Part shown: positions 26,401 through 37,675 of the stretch, piece after piece | How the letters are laid out: each line of letters starts with the position of its first letter | How positions within the stretch are numbered: position 1 is the stretch's first letter | Source: Loxodes magnus | Taxonomy: Eukaryota; Ciliophora; Karyorelictea; Loxodida; Loxodidae | DNA: 64,000 nt | Reading direction: 5' to 3' | Assembly: GCA_946699065.1 (NCBI GenBank) | Contig: CAMPDV010000367.1 | Location: forward strand, 186,001 to 250,000 | Program-made: the position numbers and the translations under genes | Notes under the pieces: generated by a model | Seen by the model: the letters and a program-made list of their open reading frames with translations, nothing else | The model's database searches: none | What the model was told of the DNA's origin: nothing

Positions 26401-26819
26401 CTAATTTAGATAATCCTTATATTTCATACTTGTATAGGCTTATTCTACTTTATGGTTACAATTAAACTAATAACCTTTTTATTTGATAAGAAGATAGAGA
26501 AAAGTAAAAGTTAGATTGCTTAGTTAGTATACTTCAAAACTATTAAGTTAGCTAAAAATGGTAAAAAGATATCAAATCTAATTATCTAAATAACTCAATT
26601 TGGAATACTCTAATCACATTTAAAACTATCTAATGCTTCTTTATAGCTTATTAAGCAAACTTTAAATTAGTAGTTAACTTAACTAGTTAAATTATCTTTA
26701 GAAACTACTATTAATAGTATCATCTTATCTTGAGTATCCTTATAAAGAATAAGTACCTTAAAGCTTATAAAATTACTTAGTTCTATTTATTTTTAATAGA
26801 CTTATAATTCATATCATCA
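23423..26819. other. Interval downstream of the receptor-like gene, left arm
   Basis: About 3.4 kb. An ATG at 23419 overlaps the receptor stop in another frame and opens 93 residues (MIYSHLSFLLIMTMKKLNEP...) to TGA at 23698. The right-arm copy reads into this same frame because of a one-base insertion. A protein-like block follows at 24146-24379 (listed). From about 24620 to 26819 I see only A+T-rich sequence. The same sequence recurs inverted at 41423-44540. Confidence 0.4.
24146..24379 (+). pseudogene. Isolated protein-like block of unknown origin
   Basis: A 78-codon stretch stands out from the surrounding A+T-rich DNA by composition: KIPNFTAIIATDEDINCSQD, then FYFSLNANRNENQNIFWDK and VDWNDAANDLNIKMDIF. 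The second Trp is a TGA. Upstream and downstream the same frame quickly loses this character, and a different frame looks better around 23740-23880 (NLVKLIDLSPMMLTIRKKDT). It may be exons of an intron-containing gene or a decayed one. It does not resemble a family I know. Mirrored at about 43862-44096. Confidence 0.3.
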
Positions 26820-26892
26820 GTCGGTGTAGTCTAGGTGGTTAGGGCACGAAGTTGTGGCCGTCGAAACCGGAGTTCAAGTCTCTGCACATTCA
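26820..26892 (+). tRNA. tRNA-His(GTG)-like gene, left arm, acceptor 3' side damaged
   Basis: A 73-base cloverleaf candidate with anticodon loop TTGTGGC (GTG, His), T loop TTCAAGT closed by CGGAG/CTCTG, and D-loop region AGGTGGTTA. The 5' acceptor strand GTCGGTG should pair with CACCGAC, but the 3' side here reads CACATTC, breaking the outer pairs. The anticodon stem CGAAG/CGTCG also has an A-G mismatch. The right-arm copy has the intact 3' side but a changed 5' side. Probably a pseudogene or marginal tRNA. Confidence 0.65.
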
Positions 26893-27211
26893 TTTTTACA
26901 TTGATACTGATTTAAAAAATCTACTTATACCTTAAAAGATATTTTTAGACTAATTAATTAGTAAAAATATAAGCAAAACCATAATAATTTAAATTTACTT
27001 TTAGTATAAAATTACTATAGTTGAAGCTATTTAAGCTAATAATAATAATAAAATTTAACTTGGAACATTTAGTACTTAAACAGAATATTAGACTATTTTA
27101 GGAAGAGAAACTAATTAATAATTAAATAAGAAATTGTACTAAACATCAAAGAGAAAAGTAAAATATAATAAATAAATATATTATCATTATAATTACTTTA
27201 AATAGTAAAAT

Positions 27212-28448
27212 TATAATTAGGTCATAGTTCTTAGTTATCATACATATGCTTTATTCATAAAATGTTTAAATAAAAATTTATAAATTTATTTAAAGAGCTA
27301 TAATAATTATTAGCATACGAATTAAAATTAATTTCCTTAAATAATCTAAAATTGCAAATAAAACCAATATAATCAGATATTAAATTAATTAAGCATTTTC
27401 ATCATACTGAAGATAAATTTGACTAATAGTTTAAGATAAAAAATTATAACTAAAAGAAAAATTTTTATTTCGTTTATTCCTTTGAATATTTCTATAAAAT
27501 TAAGAAAATAAACTTATTTTAAAAAGATTTAGTAATGAAAGTTTATTAATATTAAAAAAGAAAATATATTAAAATAAATTTGCAATGGAACTTTATTAAA
27601 TTAAAAATGAAATTTAAATTTAGATTCATTTAATTTAAGCTTTTAAGTTAAGAAAATATTCTTATAATTAATTATGCTTAGTTATTTATTTACTCTAGTT
27701 TCAAAAAGATAATAAGAAAAGCAATGAATAGGTTAAAATCTTAAATTGGCTAGAAAAATAAATTTGTGTTAAACTTACCTTTTCGAATAAATTTAAAATT
27801 AATTATTTTATCCATTTCATAAGAAATTTATCATCTCAAAGCTTGATGTTCGTTTTTTTTTTTTTTTTTTTTCTTTCTTAATTAATAAATATCAGAAATT
27901 AAAATTTTCGCTGTCTTAAGTTTTTTGTTAAAATATATAAAATCTATTTAGTTGATAGATTTTTACAGTTAATATATTATTCTACTAATTAACTTGATTT
28001 ATTTATAGATATAAGCAGAATATTTAGTATACAGCCAATTTAATTCTATATGAAGTGTTATCTCTTTTATAATTTAAATAAGTTGAGTTGCCCTATAAAT
28101 ATTTTTAATTTATGCTATATTTAGTTATAGATTTTCTTACTTATATTTTAAATAATTTAAGATTTATAAATAAAACAAAGAATTTTATTTATTAATTTAA
28201 TTTAGAAAAAAGCTATTTTCTAAGAGTTATTTCATTGAATTTATATTTTATTTATTTGCTTGATAATTAAAAATGTATCTTTAATCTAAAACTACTCTAA
28301 TTAAACTACTCTAATTCCTTTTTGAGATGTTTATAAAGCTCACTATTTCTTTATTTTTATAAATTTATAACTAAAAGAAAATAAATTTTTAAATTAATTG
28401 ACTATAAAAATGTCATCTTTATTTTAAATTAAATTAAAAGATTTCTAT
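27212..28448. other. Inner left edge of the spacer
   Basis: Unique sequence between the inverted-repeat boundary and the 3' end of the spacer receptor-like gene. It is A+T-rich and contains a 20-base T run at 27853-27872. I see no gene. Confidence 0.5.
27853..27872. repeat. T20 homopolymer
   Basis: Twenty consecutive T followed by CTTTCTTAATTAATAAA. On the minus strand this is an A20 tract and could be the tail of an old retroposon, but no retroposon body is recognisable next to it. Confidence 0.8.
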
Positions 28449-31400
28449 TCATATTTCAATGACAATTTTATTTTCTTAATTTTCTTCGTTTTCTTCGTTT
28501 TCTTTATTTTCTTTATTTTCTTCATTTTCTTTATTTTCTTTATTTTCTTCGTTTTCTTCATTTTCTTCGTTTTCTTCATTTTCTTCGTTTTCTTCATTTT
28601 CTTTATTTTCTTTATTTTCTTCGTTTTCTTCATTTTCTTCGTTTTCTTCATTTTCTTCGTTTTCTTCATTTTCTTTATTTTCTTTATTTTCTTCGTTTTC
28701 TTCATTTTCTTTATTTTCTTTATTTTCTTCGTTTTCTTCATTTTCTTCGTTTTCTTCGTTTTCTTCATTTTCTTCGTTTTCTTTATTTTCTTTATTTTCT
28801 TTATTTTCTTCACTATCTTCATTTTCAAAACGGTCGCTAGATAGATTATTTAAATTATCACTGTTGTTATAATCTTCCTAGCAATTTAGTTTTAATAAAG
28901 AAATATCTTAAGTCATGCTTTACTGAATTTTATCAAGTGTAATATTAATTTCTAAAATTTCTTCTAAACTTGCGTGTATTTTTTAATTTTTGATACTCAT
29001 AAGTTCTTATTTGCTTTATAACAAAAGCAATAATTTTTAATGCTAGTTCTTATCAATATCTTCTAGTACTGAGTGTGATGCATTTTAAATTAAATAATCT
29101 TAAGATATTTAAATTCTTTGGTTCTAGTCTTATATATGCTTAGTTAATATCTCTATACTCACTTTCATTTTAAAACTAAACCTAAATAAGTTTATTAGAT
29201 CAGGCTTTATTTGCTTTATAAGTGTAGAGTATTTTACCATCACTACGATGCCAACAGTTATAAGGAATCCCAAGCAGGTTGAAAATATAATTCACAGGAT
29301 AAGTTTGTATTTGTCACTCAGATTAATAGAAATAGCTACTATGGTTGATATAAAGGAAATTATTATTAGCATCATAAACTGAATTCAATTCACTTTCATG
29401 TACGTTATTACTCTTTTCACTAGCACTAAAATAGCCATAGAGAAAAAGGCAACGCTAAAAATAATAGCATGAGCCTGAGGATGAAATTCTTTAAACATTT
29501 AGTTGATCATTACTATAAAAATCTAGAAGCAGCTTTTAAGAATTATGTACCATGGCTTCTATTTTATATTTATAGTATCTCCCTATAGTTCTTATCAATG
29601 AGGTCTAACTAATATTATTAGTGGAATATAAATTAGTAAGGCCAGGTCTGAAAAAGCTATTGTCATTATATGTAGTTCTGAAAAACATTTCTTAGAGCAG
29701 TTTAAATCTAAAAACCCTTCTGAAGCTTGTATTTATGAATCTAGGTTATCGTCCCTTCCATAACTACATTGAAATATTTCAGTTAATATGAAAATAATTG
29801 GCATGAAAGTTATTTCTAGAATAGCCGGCGAAAAAGTATAAGTTAGCTTTCCTAGGTTTCTAAGTATTCAGCTACTGGAATATCTTACTTCAAATTAGAG
29901 TAAAAATGCTAAGACTAAAATAATGGTGAAATATGTAAAAATGGTGCATAAGTTAAGAATCACTCAGAACATAAAATTGTTGACTTTTAAAACTATAAAA
30001 TCTAGCGAAAAATATTACGCAAAAGAGGCTTAGAATAGTAAATGTCTTATATCAGGGCCTATTAGAACATACTGAATAGATTAGATAAATAGAATTATTA
30101 TAAAAAATTCATCTTCGCTGCTCATTCATACTTCTTGATTAAGAGTTCTATGATCAATTTTTTTCCATATTTATAGCCCAAATATTGTTATTATTAAAGT
30201 TAAAATTAACACAGAAACTGAATTTAAAATACTAGCTGTATACCCTTTATCAAACTTTTATACTCATCTTACTGAGAAATCACAATTATCGCTATAGGCT
30301 TCAAAAGAATCTTTAGGAATATCAGTTTTATTATCATTTCAAATAGGATCGGATAAGCTCACTCAAACAATTGAGCAAGTAGGGCAATATACAAGATATG
30401 AATTCAAGTGTAAGTTCCACTCATAATCATATACATTATTTAAAAAGTTAAAATTTAAGTTATCTCTGAAATTTGACTTCTGCTGAAATTTAATAACTCC
30501 ACTACACCCTATAAATTGCTAACTTCTTATATTTTGAATTAATTATGAACTATTGTAATAGTTTTATCCTTGAATAAAACTTCTTTATATTCCTTGAGCT
30601 ATTATTAATAGCTACTCCACATAATAGCAAGAAGTTGGAGGAAAATCCTGTATACATTCTTGTTAAACACTCAAAAGTTTTTAACCTTACTCTCCTTTAT
30701 ATTCAATAGGAGATATAGTAATAGATCCATGTAAAAGCTTCTTCGCTTCTATTAAATCATCGCCTTAAAAAACAGACTCATAACTACTTGCCGTGTACAT
30801 TAGTATTAAATTAGTATCTCCCTGTTTTCGTCCAAGTTATTTAAATTTATCAAGAGTAAGTCAAATTAAATCTTAGGAGGGAAAAGTAAGGATAATTTTT
30901 ATTTCCTTAGATAATATTTAGTAAGCAATGTCGTTGTACAATTCTTTATTGAATAGTAAATCTTAAGTAATAAATGTACTAGAGTTAGAGTTTAGAATTA
31001 TCTTATCGTTTTGGTTAATTCACTTCATTAATTAGTTATATATTTTGTAACTAGAGGGTTCAAACTCTTCATAAAAGATTCCATATTAGTCTCATTTGTT
31101 CTTTTTTATAAACATAATATGCATATCACCAAATTCCTACCACGAAATATAGTTCTATATTACGTTATAGTATTTCTTACTATTTTCTAATTCGTCTTCT
31201 CTACTTATTATTGAATAAGGAATGTCTAAGCCTAGCCCTTGAAAGACAAAGTAAACTGGATATCAGCTTGGAAATAATAAACTAGCCAAATGTGCTACTC
31301 CTAAGTCTTGGTATCCTTCTTAGAGAACTTGAAGAGTGTAATTTAAATCAAACTTCATCCCTCCATAAGAAAAGCTATAAGATTTAAAAAAATGATTTCT

Positions 31401-32657
31401 AGGTAATATTTTCTTCTAATTCATATATTCTATTATACAGGGTATATAGTATGAGTTATACATCAAAACGGTATAAGAATCTGTATCGTTAATTCCCTTA
31501 GTATTTGAAGAGTAGGAAATATCTACAACAAACTAACTAGAAGGAGGATTTTAGCTTGGTCCAGGATAAACTATATTCTCAATTTGTACCGTTTTTTAAC
31601 TCTTAATTTAAAATATTTCTATAAGCTATTTATTTTACATGTTATAGACTGAAAATTCACATTCCAGCTAGTTTCTACCATTAAAAATGTAAGCTAGTTT
31701 TACTTCAAGCTGCTATAGGAAAGTTTTTTCTTTTCTAGATATTTGTTCAAATAACACTCTATCAATAAAAGATAGAACAAATTTAATGTATCACATAGTT
31801 AACTCAAAATAGTTTTTAGGAACGAATCCTTTAGGTGTTAAGCCAATTATGCCATCATCTAAAATATCCATATAGGTCTAAGTTTATTGCTAGATATTTT
31901 GAATGTTTTCTGGATTTATTATATAAGAAGACTCTAATCCATGTATCCAAGAGTAACGGTTTTAATTCGTTTAGAAAGAACTAACAAGTTAGAACAAGAA
32001 CAAACTTCATTAAATGTCTGTTTGAACTAAAATTATTGAAGTACCATAAATTCTTAATATCCGAGAAATTTCACTCAAGAGTCTATTTTCCATGTTGCTA
32101 CTATAACCTAATGATTTGTTTCAGGTATATTATGACTAGCAAGGGATATTTATTGAAGCGCTTATTTTAATTTTGTTTTAGTCTATAAATTCAGCAGGCT
32201 TGTAGAATCTTTCTTCTTACTGATTAAAATAAGAAATTTCATCAAAATTCAACTTCTCTAAAAGACTTTGAATTGCTTTTCCTTCTTGCTAGTAGCTAGG
32301 CATTATTCAATAAAGATATTTCCTTTTAAAAGTATCTTAAGTTCTATATGCTACTAGATGTATGCAATCAAGTTTCAACAAAGCTAATCTCTCAGTTCAG
32401 AACACATTGAAGGTAATATCTATTATTATTCTAATATCCAATCTCCTAATTTCGTCTTCAATCTCCTAACTTTATAGAGTCTAGTTATTAATAGCTAAAG
32501 TAAACGAACTATAAGATAACTAGTTAGAACTATAAAACTCTATTTGCTAAGCTATAAAATGAGATAAAAGAGGGATAGTATATAGTGAGGTGATTAAGAG
32601 TATATTAATAGAAGAAGCCAACTAAAAGCTAATTAGAATAATAATAATTATACCCAT
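28449..32657 (-). CDS. Receptor-like multipass membrane protein with Glu/Asn-repeat tail, spacer paralogue
   Basis: 1402 residues from ATG 32657 to TGA 28451-28449, uninterrupted. Signal peptide MGIIIIILISFQLASS. The ectodomain parallels the arm copies: IPYSIISREDEL, LGRKQGDTNLILM, FIGCSGVIKFQQKSNFRDN, YLVYCPTCSIVWV. The membrane part shares ...FIQSIQYVLIGPDIRHLLF, FMPIIFILTEIFQCSYGRDD and LIILVRPHWQELQGDTI with them, so this is a diverged paralogue, not a third identical copy. About eighteen TGA codons encode Trp. The last ~125 residues are an acidic low-complexity tail of E-N-E and E-N-K triplets that the arm copies lack. It ends IVIEI-stop. Likely an extracellular ligand-binding protein at the cell surface; partners unknown. 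Transcribed opposite to the left-arm copy. Confidence 0.8.
28471..28811 (-). repeat. 9-bp coding minisatellite (Glu-Asn-Glu/Lys)n
   Basis: On the minus strand, units GAAAACGAA, GAAAATGAA and GAAAATAAA alternate for about 38 units inside the C-terminus of the spacer receptor-like gene, giving (E-N-[E/K])n. The unit order itself repeats in blocks (for example K-K-E-E-E-E-E-E), indicating stepwise expansion by slippage or unequal exchange. The frame is preserved to the TGA, so the tail is probably translated. Read in another frame the same DNA appears as a Lys/Met/Thr repeat, which is an artefact. Confidence 0.85.
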
Positions 32658-34576
32658 TTTATTTTAAGTTACTCATACTCATACTATATTCTCTTCTTTA
32701 TTTAGTTTATTTATTTCATAAAATTAATAATTATATACCTTTGCTATGACTATTAAGGCATATATGAATCTTTTAAAGAGATAGGATAGTTAGCAGTTGT
32801 ATATATTTTGGATAATTTATTATTCCTAAGAATGTAATACTGATGAGTATAGCTTGAAAAATTCATATCATTATATAGTAAGAGATACACTTAAGATGCA
32901 CTTAGATAAATTGAACTATCTAATGTTGATTATTGCTTAAATTAGATAGACAAGGCTATAAGCAATAATTTAAAAAAAGCTTAAAAATTTGAATACTAAT
33001 GTGATTATTTTAATTTATTAGGTTTAAGATAGAAAAAAGCTTATTAATTATTATTATAAAACCTATATTATATTAATAGAAGAGTTATATAAGTTATTTA
33101 GTTATTATATATAATTAAGTCCCTTTTAAATATGCAACTATATATATCTTCTATAGCCTTAAGGAACTTTTATTTATTTTAATTTAATATTACTGCTAAC
33201 AACTTTAATTATCATATCAAATAGAAGTTGATTCAATTTATTTTAATATAGATAGTAGTTAATAAAGGATTTTATAAATCTATTTTATTTAATGCTAAAG
33301 TTTAAGCTTATTAAGCCGGTATTTTTTATTAAATCACTTAAAGGCTAGCTAGATATGTAAATCGATAATGATAAATTGTATTACCATTCTATGAATGATT
33401 TTGTTCAATCCCTTTAATTCTTTTTCTTAGGTATAAAATAAAATAGTTGGATTTTTCATTTAGAAATTCCCAGCTTTTTCTTATTCTTTATTTAAATTAT
33501 TATATAAATAAGTAAGGAAGCAATAAAAATAAAATATGACAAATCCTTAATAACTTAAATCTTGTTAATTTAATTTCCTAAATTTTATATAATTATCCTT
33601 AAACAAAATCAATAGAGTTAGAAAAAAGAGCAACTTGAATAATAAAAGAAAATAATAAAAATTATTACATTTTGGAACTTAAAATTTCATCCTTTGCTAC
33701 TATTATTTTTAATTAATCAGTTTATATGAAAAATTAAAGAAAAAATCTTGGTTTTTATTCAAAATTTAAATTAAATAGATAAAGGAAAAAAAATTTAATT
33801 TGATATTTAAGGTGAAACTTTTAGAATAACTTTGGCTTACTTAAATATGAATAAATTAAAAAATAAGAGTGCTTTTAATATATTCTTATAGAATTAGATT
33901 ATCTAATAAATATCTTTATTTCTATTAAGCTCATTTAATTTTTTATAAAATTAAAAATGACATATAGACCTGAGGGTGTTTTAAGCAGTTTAAGTTGTAT
34001 AATTTTTTTCTAATTTATTCTTCTTTATTAATAGAGATATTAGATAGTTGGGTAATCTATTAAATTTGATACAAGGAAGAATCAAAGTTTATTAATGAAA
34101 TATATTTATAACTTTAAGTTTTAAATTATATAAATGCTTGTGGACATTTTTATGAATGTTTATCTTATATTTGGTTGCTTTTAAGTTTAAATTTTTTTAA
34201 CTTTATTCAATTTTTATTCCTTTCATAATTAACTTTGATTTCATTAAAGATATTAGCTTTAGTTAAAATGGGTAAATATCTTAAGTTGATAATTCTTTCT
34301 TCTTATTGAAAAACCTGCATAGAAAAGACAGCATAACTATGGTTACTTTAGTTATTTGCTAAAAGCTCTCTTCTGTATAAATAATTATAATTTCCCTATA
34401 GTTTTAGATATTATGCCAAAAATGCAATTTTTATCTTTATATTTATTTCTTCATCAAATGGAATGTCTTTACTATATATATTTTTAATTTTTTGCTAAAT
34501 AGTTGAAACTAAATCTTCTTTATAAGTATTAAAATTTCCTTATAAAATTGCAACTAAAAATCGAATATAAATAAAT
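32658..34576. other. Gene-free A+T-rich stretch in the spacer
   Basis: About 1.9 kb between the spacer receptor gene start and the first SINE-like element. The first few hundred bases would be the gene's promoter region. No gene, RNA or repeat recognised. Confidence 0.5.
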
Positions 34577-35066
34577 TTGATTATAGAGCGCGTAGCACTC
34601 TCGTTGGTGCGCAGCTCTTTAAAAAAAATGTTTCATACTGACAAGAATGTTTGTTACTGATAAAATTATCAGATACTGATAAGCCTTGTTCAATACTGGT
34701 ATAATTATTCAGTACTGATAAAATTGTTCAGTACTGATATAATTTTAGAATACTCGTAATCTTTAATACTTGCTGGAGGTCCAAGGACATGGCAGGATTG
34801 TGTCTCATTGCATCACCAAAGCAGAGGACGACATGTGTCAATTATGGGTACTTAACTTCCCCAACCTCTGATGAAGCTCGCAATATTATTTCCTTTTCGT
34901 TCCAGTATTAAAAATAAACGAAGCCAGTGTCGAAGGTCTAAGAATCTTATGTCTCGAGGCCAAACCAAAGCAGAGGAAGACATAAAGTCGATTATGGGTA
35001 CTTAACTTCCCCAACCTCTGATGAAGATGACCTTGTTGTTCACCTTCGAACAACTATGGCGGTTTT
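34577..35066 (+). mobile_element. SINE-like element with tRNA-like head, copy 1
   Basis: About 490 bases present in three long copies in this window. The head, GATTATAGAGCGCGTAGCAC followed by TCTCGTTGGTGCGCAGCTC, resembles a tRNA 5' half: a D arm GCAC/GTGC around CTCGTTG and an A-box-like TAGCnCT..GTTGG. Then come six or seven tandem units of about 19 bases (TACTGATAAAATTATTCAG and variants, 34632-34760), and two copies of a ~110-base module (34800-34890 and 34955-35030) each containing ATTATGGGTACTTAACTTCC and CTCTGATGAAG. The 3' end has a GTTGTTC...GAACAAC hairpin and GGCGG. No coding capacity. Moved by a LINE presumably (inference). Confidence 0.7.
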
Positions 35067-37140
35067 AAAAAATATATAATAAAATATTTTAGGGACTTTA
35101 AGAACTAATCTCACATTTAAATCCTTTAAGCTTTCTTAAATAGTAAGCATTATTTTTATTATTATAGAATGATAATAATCTAAAATCTCGTTTTTTTATG
35201 GTTCACATGAAAAGGTTATTTAATAAAAATATCAATAGTTTAAAAACTCATTTTATTATATCTAGAATTTATATATAAACATAACCTTAAAAATAAATGA
35301 ATTTTAGTAATAATTAAAGTATCTAAAAAAATATATATCTCTTATAATAAATTACGTATAATAAAGCAATAATAAATAATAATATCCACATTTTCTTTAT
35401 TTAGGTAGATTCTAAGATATTTTAGTGTAATTTTACCTAACACAAATATTTTTAAATTTAGAAATAAAAAAGGAAGAAAAATTAGAATTTTCTAAGTTTT
35501 AAATATTTTATAACTAGAAAATTTCAGTTTAATAAATTAAAAAAAAATTTTTTGTTCAAGCTTTTAGAAAAAATGCTTAAAGTATTTGTTTCATTTAAGA
35601 TAGTGATATAATATTTAAAGAGTTTTATAGTAATAAAATTTAATTAATTTTATTCTAAATAGCAAGCAAAATTAAGAGTTATAATTATTTCTTTGCCTCA
35701 AGAATGTTTTATATAATTAATATTTATTTAACTGAAGGAAATTGAGATTTTTACTCAATCTGTTCCTATTTCCAAATATATTTATTAAAAGCTAAAATCT
35801 AAATTTTGATATATTTTAATCTTCAACTACAATGTCTAACTTCAAAGAGATAATTAGTATTTTTAATTTAAGCTTAGATTAATAAATCCCTTTTATTTAT
35901 TTTTTTATTTTATATAACTAAAGATTTTGTAATATTCGCCTAAGACTTTCAACACTGTTTTTTATCAAATAAAAATTAGATTATCAAATATAATCTAAAC
36001 CTGAATAAAAAAATCTTATAATCTTTCAAACATTTAAGATTATAAAAGCTTTTCTTAATTTAGAGTAACTGCTTTATTATAAAATAAATTTATTAAGATA
36101 AAATTTAATTTAAAGATTAAAGATAGTAAATAATATTCTATGATGGTTGTATACCTTTTAGAGAATAAAGGAAATTTAAAGTTTTTATGTATTTAGTAAT
36201 TTGCAGATGTTTCAACAATGATGCTATATTTTCATAAGATCTCTTTAATATGCTTATATTAATTATATAATTTAGCAATCATTTACAATATCTCTAATTT
36301 TTATATTTTAATAATAATAATTCTATCATCTAAGTAAATTTATCTCTAAATTATAATTATCTTTCAAGTTTTAAAGTTTTATACTTTTTAACAATATAGC
36401 CATCATTTTTAAGATTTTTATTAATGTTTTTTCTTAAAATTTAAATCTATAAATATTTTAAATTTTTTTTCTTCGAAATGTAAACAAAATTTCTACCTTT
36501 TAATTGAATTTGTTCTAAAAGATTATTTAAAAGTAAGAAAATTCTATTCCTTTTATTATGGACTTTGCTTATTTATTTCTATTAAATATAAAATTTCCCT
36601 TTTTAATATTTTTAATTATTCTCTAGGTTATTTTAAAAGCTTTTATGATAAACCCCTTTAGATTGTAATTTAATCCCTCATTTTATTTTCTTTTTCTTTG
36701 TTTTATTTTTGAATTATTTAACATAAATGCTTATCTTTTTCTTTCAATCAGTATATTGATATATTGCTATCTACTTGCTTAAATAAATTAAAAAAACAAA
36801 AATAGAAATGTTTATTATCTTTCTAGCAACCTAAATTTTTGGATGATAAAGAACTTCTGAAAGAAAATCTAAATTAGATTTAATGCAAAATACAGCAAGA
36901 TTTTATATCTCTATTAAATAATGCTTTTATCTTCTTAAAGATATTAATTTTCAAAGCAATAACTACAAATATTGTGATAATTTGGACTATGCTTTTATAA
37001 TTTAAGATCGATTTCATGTATTATTTTCATTTATCTAAATATAAAATAGAAATTTTAAAAATTTAAGAATAAATAAAATGAAGATTATCTAATGGTAAGC
37101 TAATAAAATTAAATAAACTTTATTATATATATTTCTTTAA
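35067..37140. other. 2.07 kb between inverted SINE-like copies
   Basis: A+T-rich sequence bracketed by two inverted copies of the SINE-like element. I see no coding motif, RNA or internal repeat. Together the unit 34577-37637 could fold or behave as one composite element, or the copies may simply be independent insertions. Confidence 0.45.
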
Positions 37141-37637
37141 AACCGCCATAGTTGTTCGAAAGTGAACAACAAGGTCATCTTCATCAGAGGTTGGGGAAGT
37201 TAAGTACCCATAATCGACTTTATGTCTTCCTCTGCTTTGGTTTGGCCTCGAGACATAAGATTCTTAGACTTTCGACGTTGGCTTGACTTGGTTTCGTTTA
37301 TTTTTAATACTGGAACGAAAAAGAAATAATATTGCGAGCTTCATCAGAGGTGGGGAATTTAAGTACCCATATCTCACACATGTCGTCCTCTACTTTGGTG
37401 ATGCAATGAGACACAATCCTGCCATGTCTTTGGACCTCTAGCAAGTATTAAAAATTACGAGTATTCTGAAATTATATCAGTACTGAACATTTTTATCAGT
37501 ACCGAATAATTATACCAGTATTGAACAAGATTTATCAGTATCTGATAATTCTATCAGTAACAAACATTCTTGTCAGTATGAAACATTTTTTTAAAGAGTT
37601 GTGCACCAACGAGAGTGCTAAACGTTCTATAATAAAA
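37141..37637 (-). mobile_element. SINE-like element, copy 2, inverted
   Basis: Reverse-oriented full copy: 3' end AACCGCCATAGTTGTTCG at 37141 and head motif (GTGCACCAACGAGAGTGCTA on the plus strand) at 37600-37620. Relative to copy 1 it has scattered substitutions, including in the head (GCAC/GTGC changed to GTGCAC), consistent with an older or inactive copy. It begins some 40 bases after the stop of the gag-like ORF, in the same orientation. Confidence 0.7.
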
Positions 37638-37675
37638 TTTATTTATTTATTCTGTGTAACTAATAAAAGATTAAA

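Larger units (their letters stand above)
13113..27211 (+). repeat. Left arm of a ~14.1 kb inverted repeat
   Basis: The segment matches the reverse complement of 41031-55133 almost base for base. Paired positions sum to about 68242 along most of its length: starts of the receptor genes 19343/48899, tRNA-like ends 26820/41422, kinase starts 15139/53104. Differences are scattered substitutions and a few one-base indels. Similarity stops abruptly at AATAGTAAAAT (27201-27211) on the inside and at GTTAATGA (13113) on the outside, with a short further patch of homology at about 12852-12943 matching 56605-56700. Confidence 0.95.

Noticed and set aside
28445-28828. A Lys/Met/Thr-repeat protein on the minus strand
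   Set aside because: It is the wrong frame of the (Glu-Asn-Glu/Lys)n tail of the receptor-like gene, which runs in frame from 32657 to the TGA at 28451-28449.
34860-34960. A complete hammerhead ribozyme
   Set aside because: CTGATGA is present, but I could not place stem II, the GAA and the cleavage-site stem in a consistent fold.
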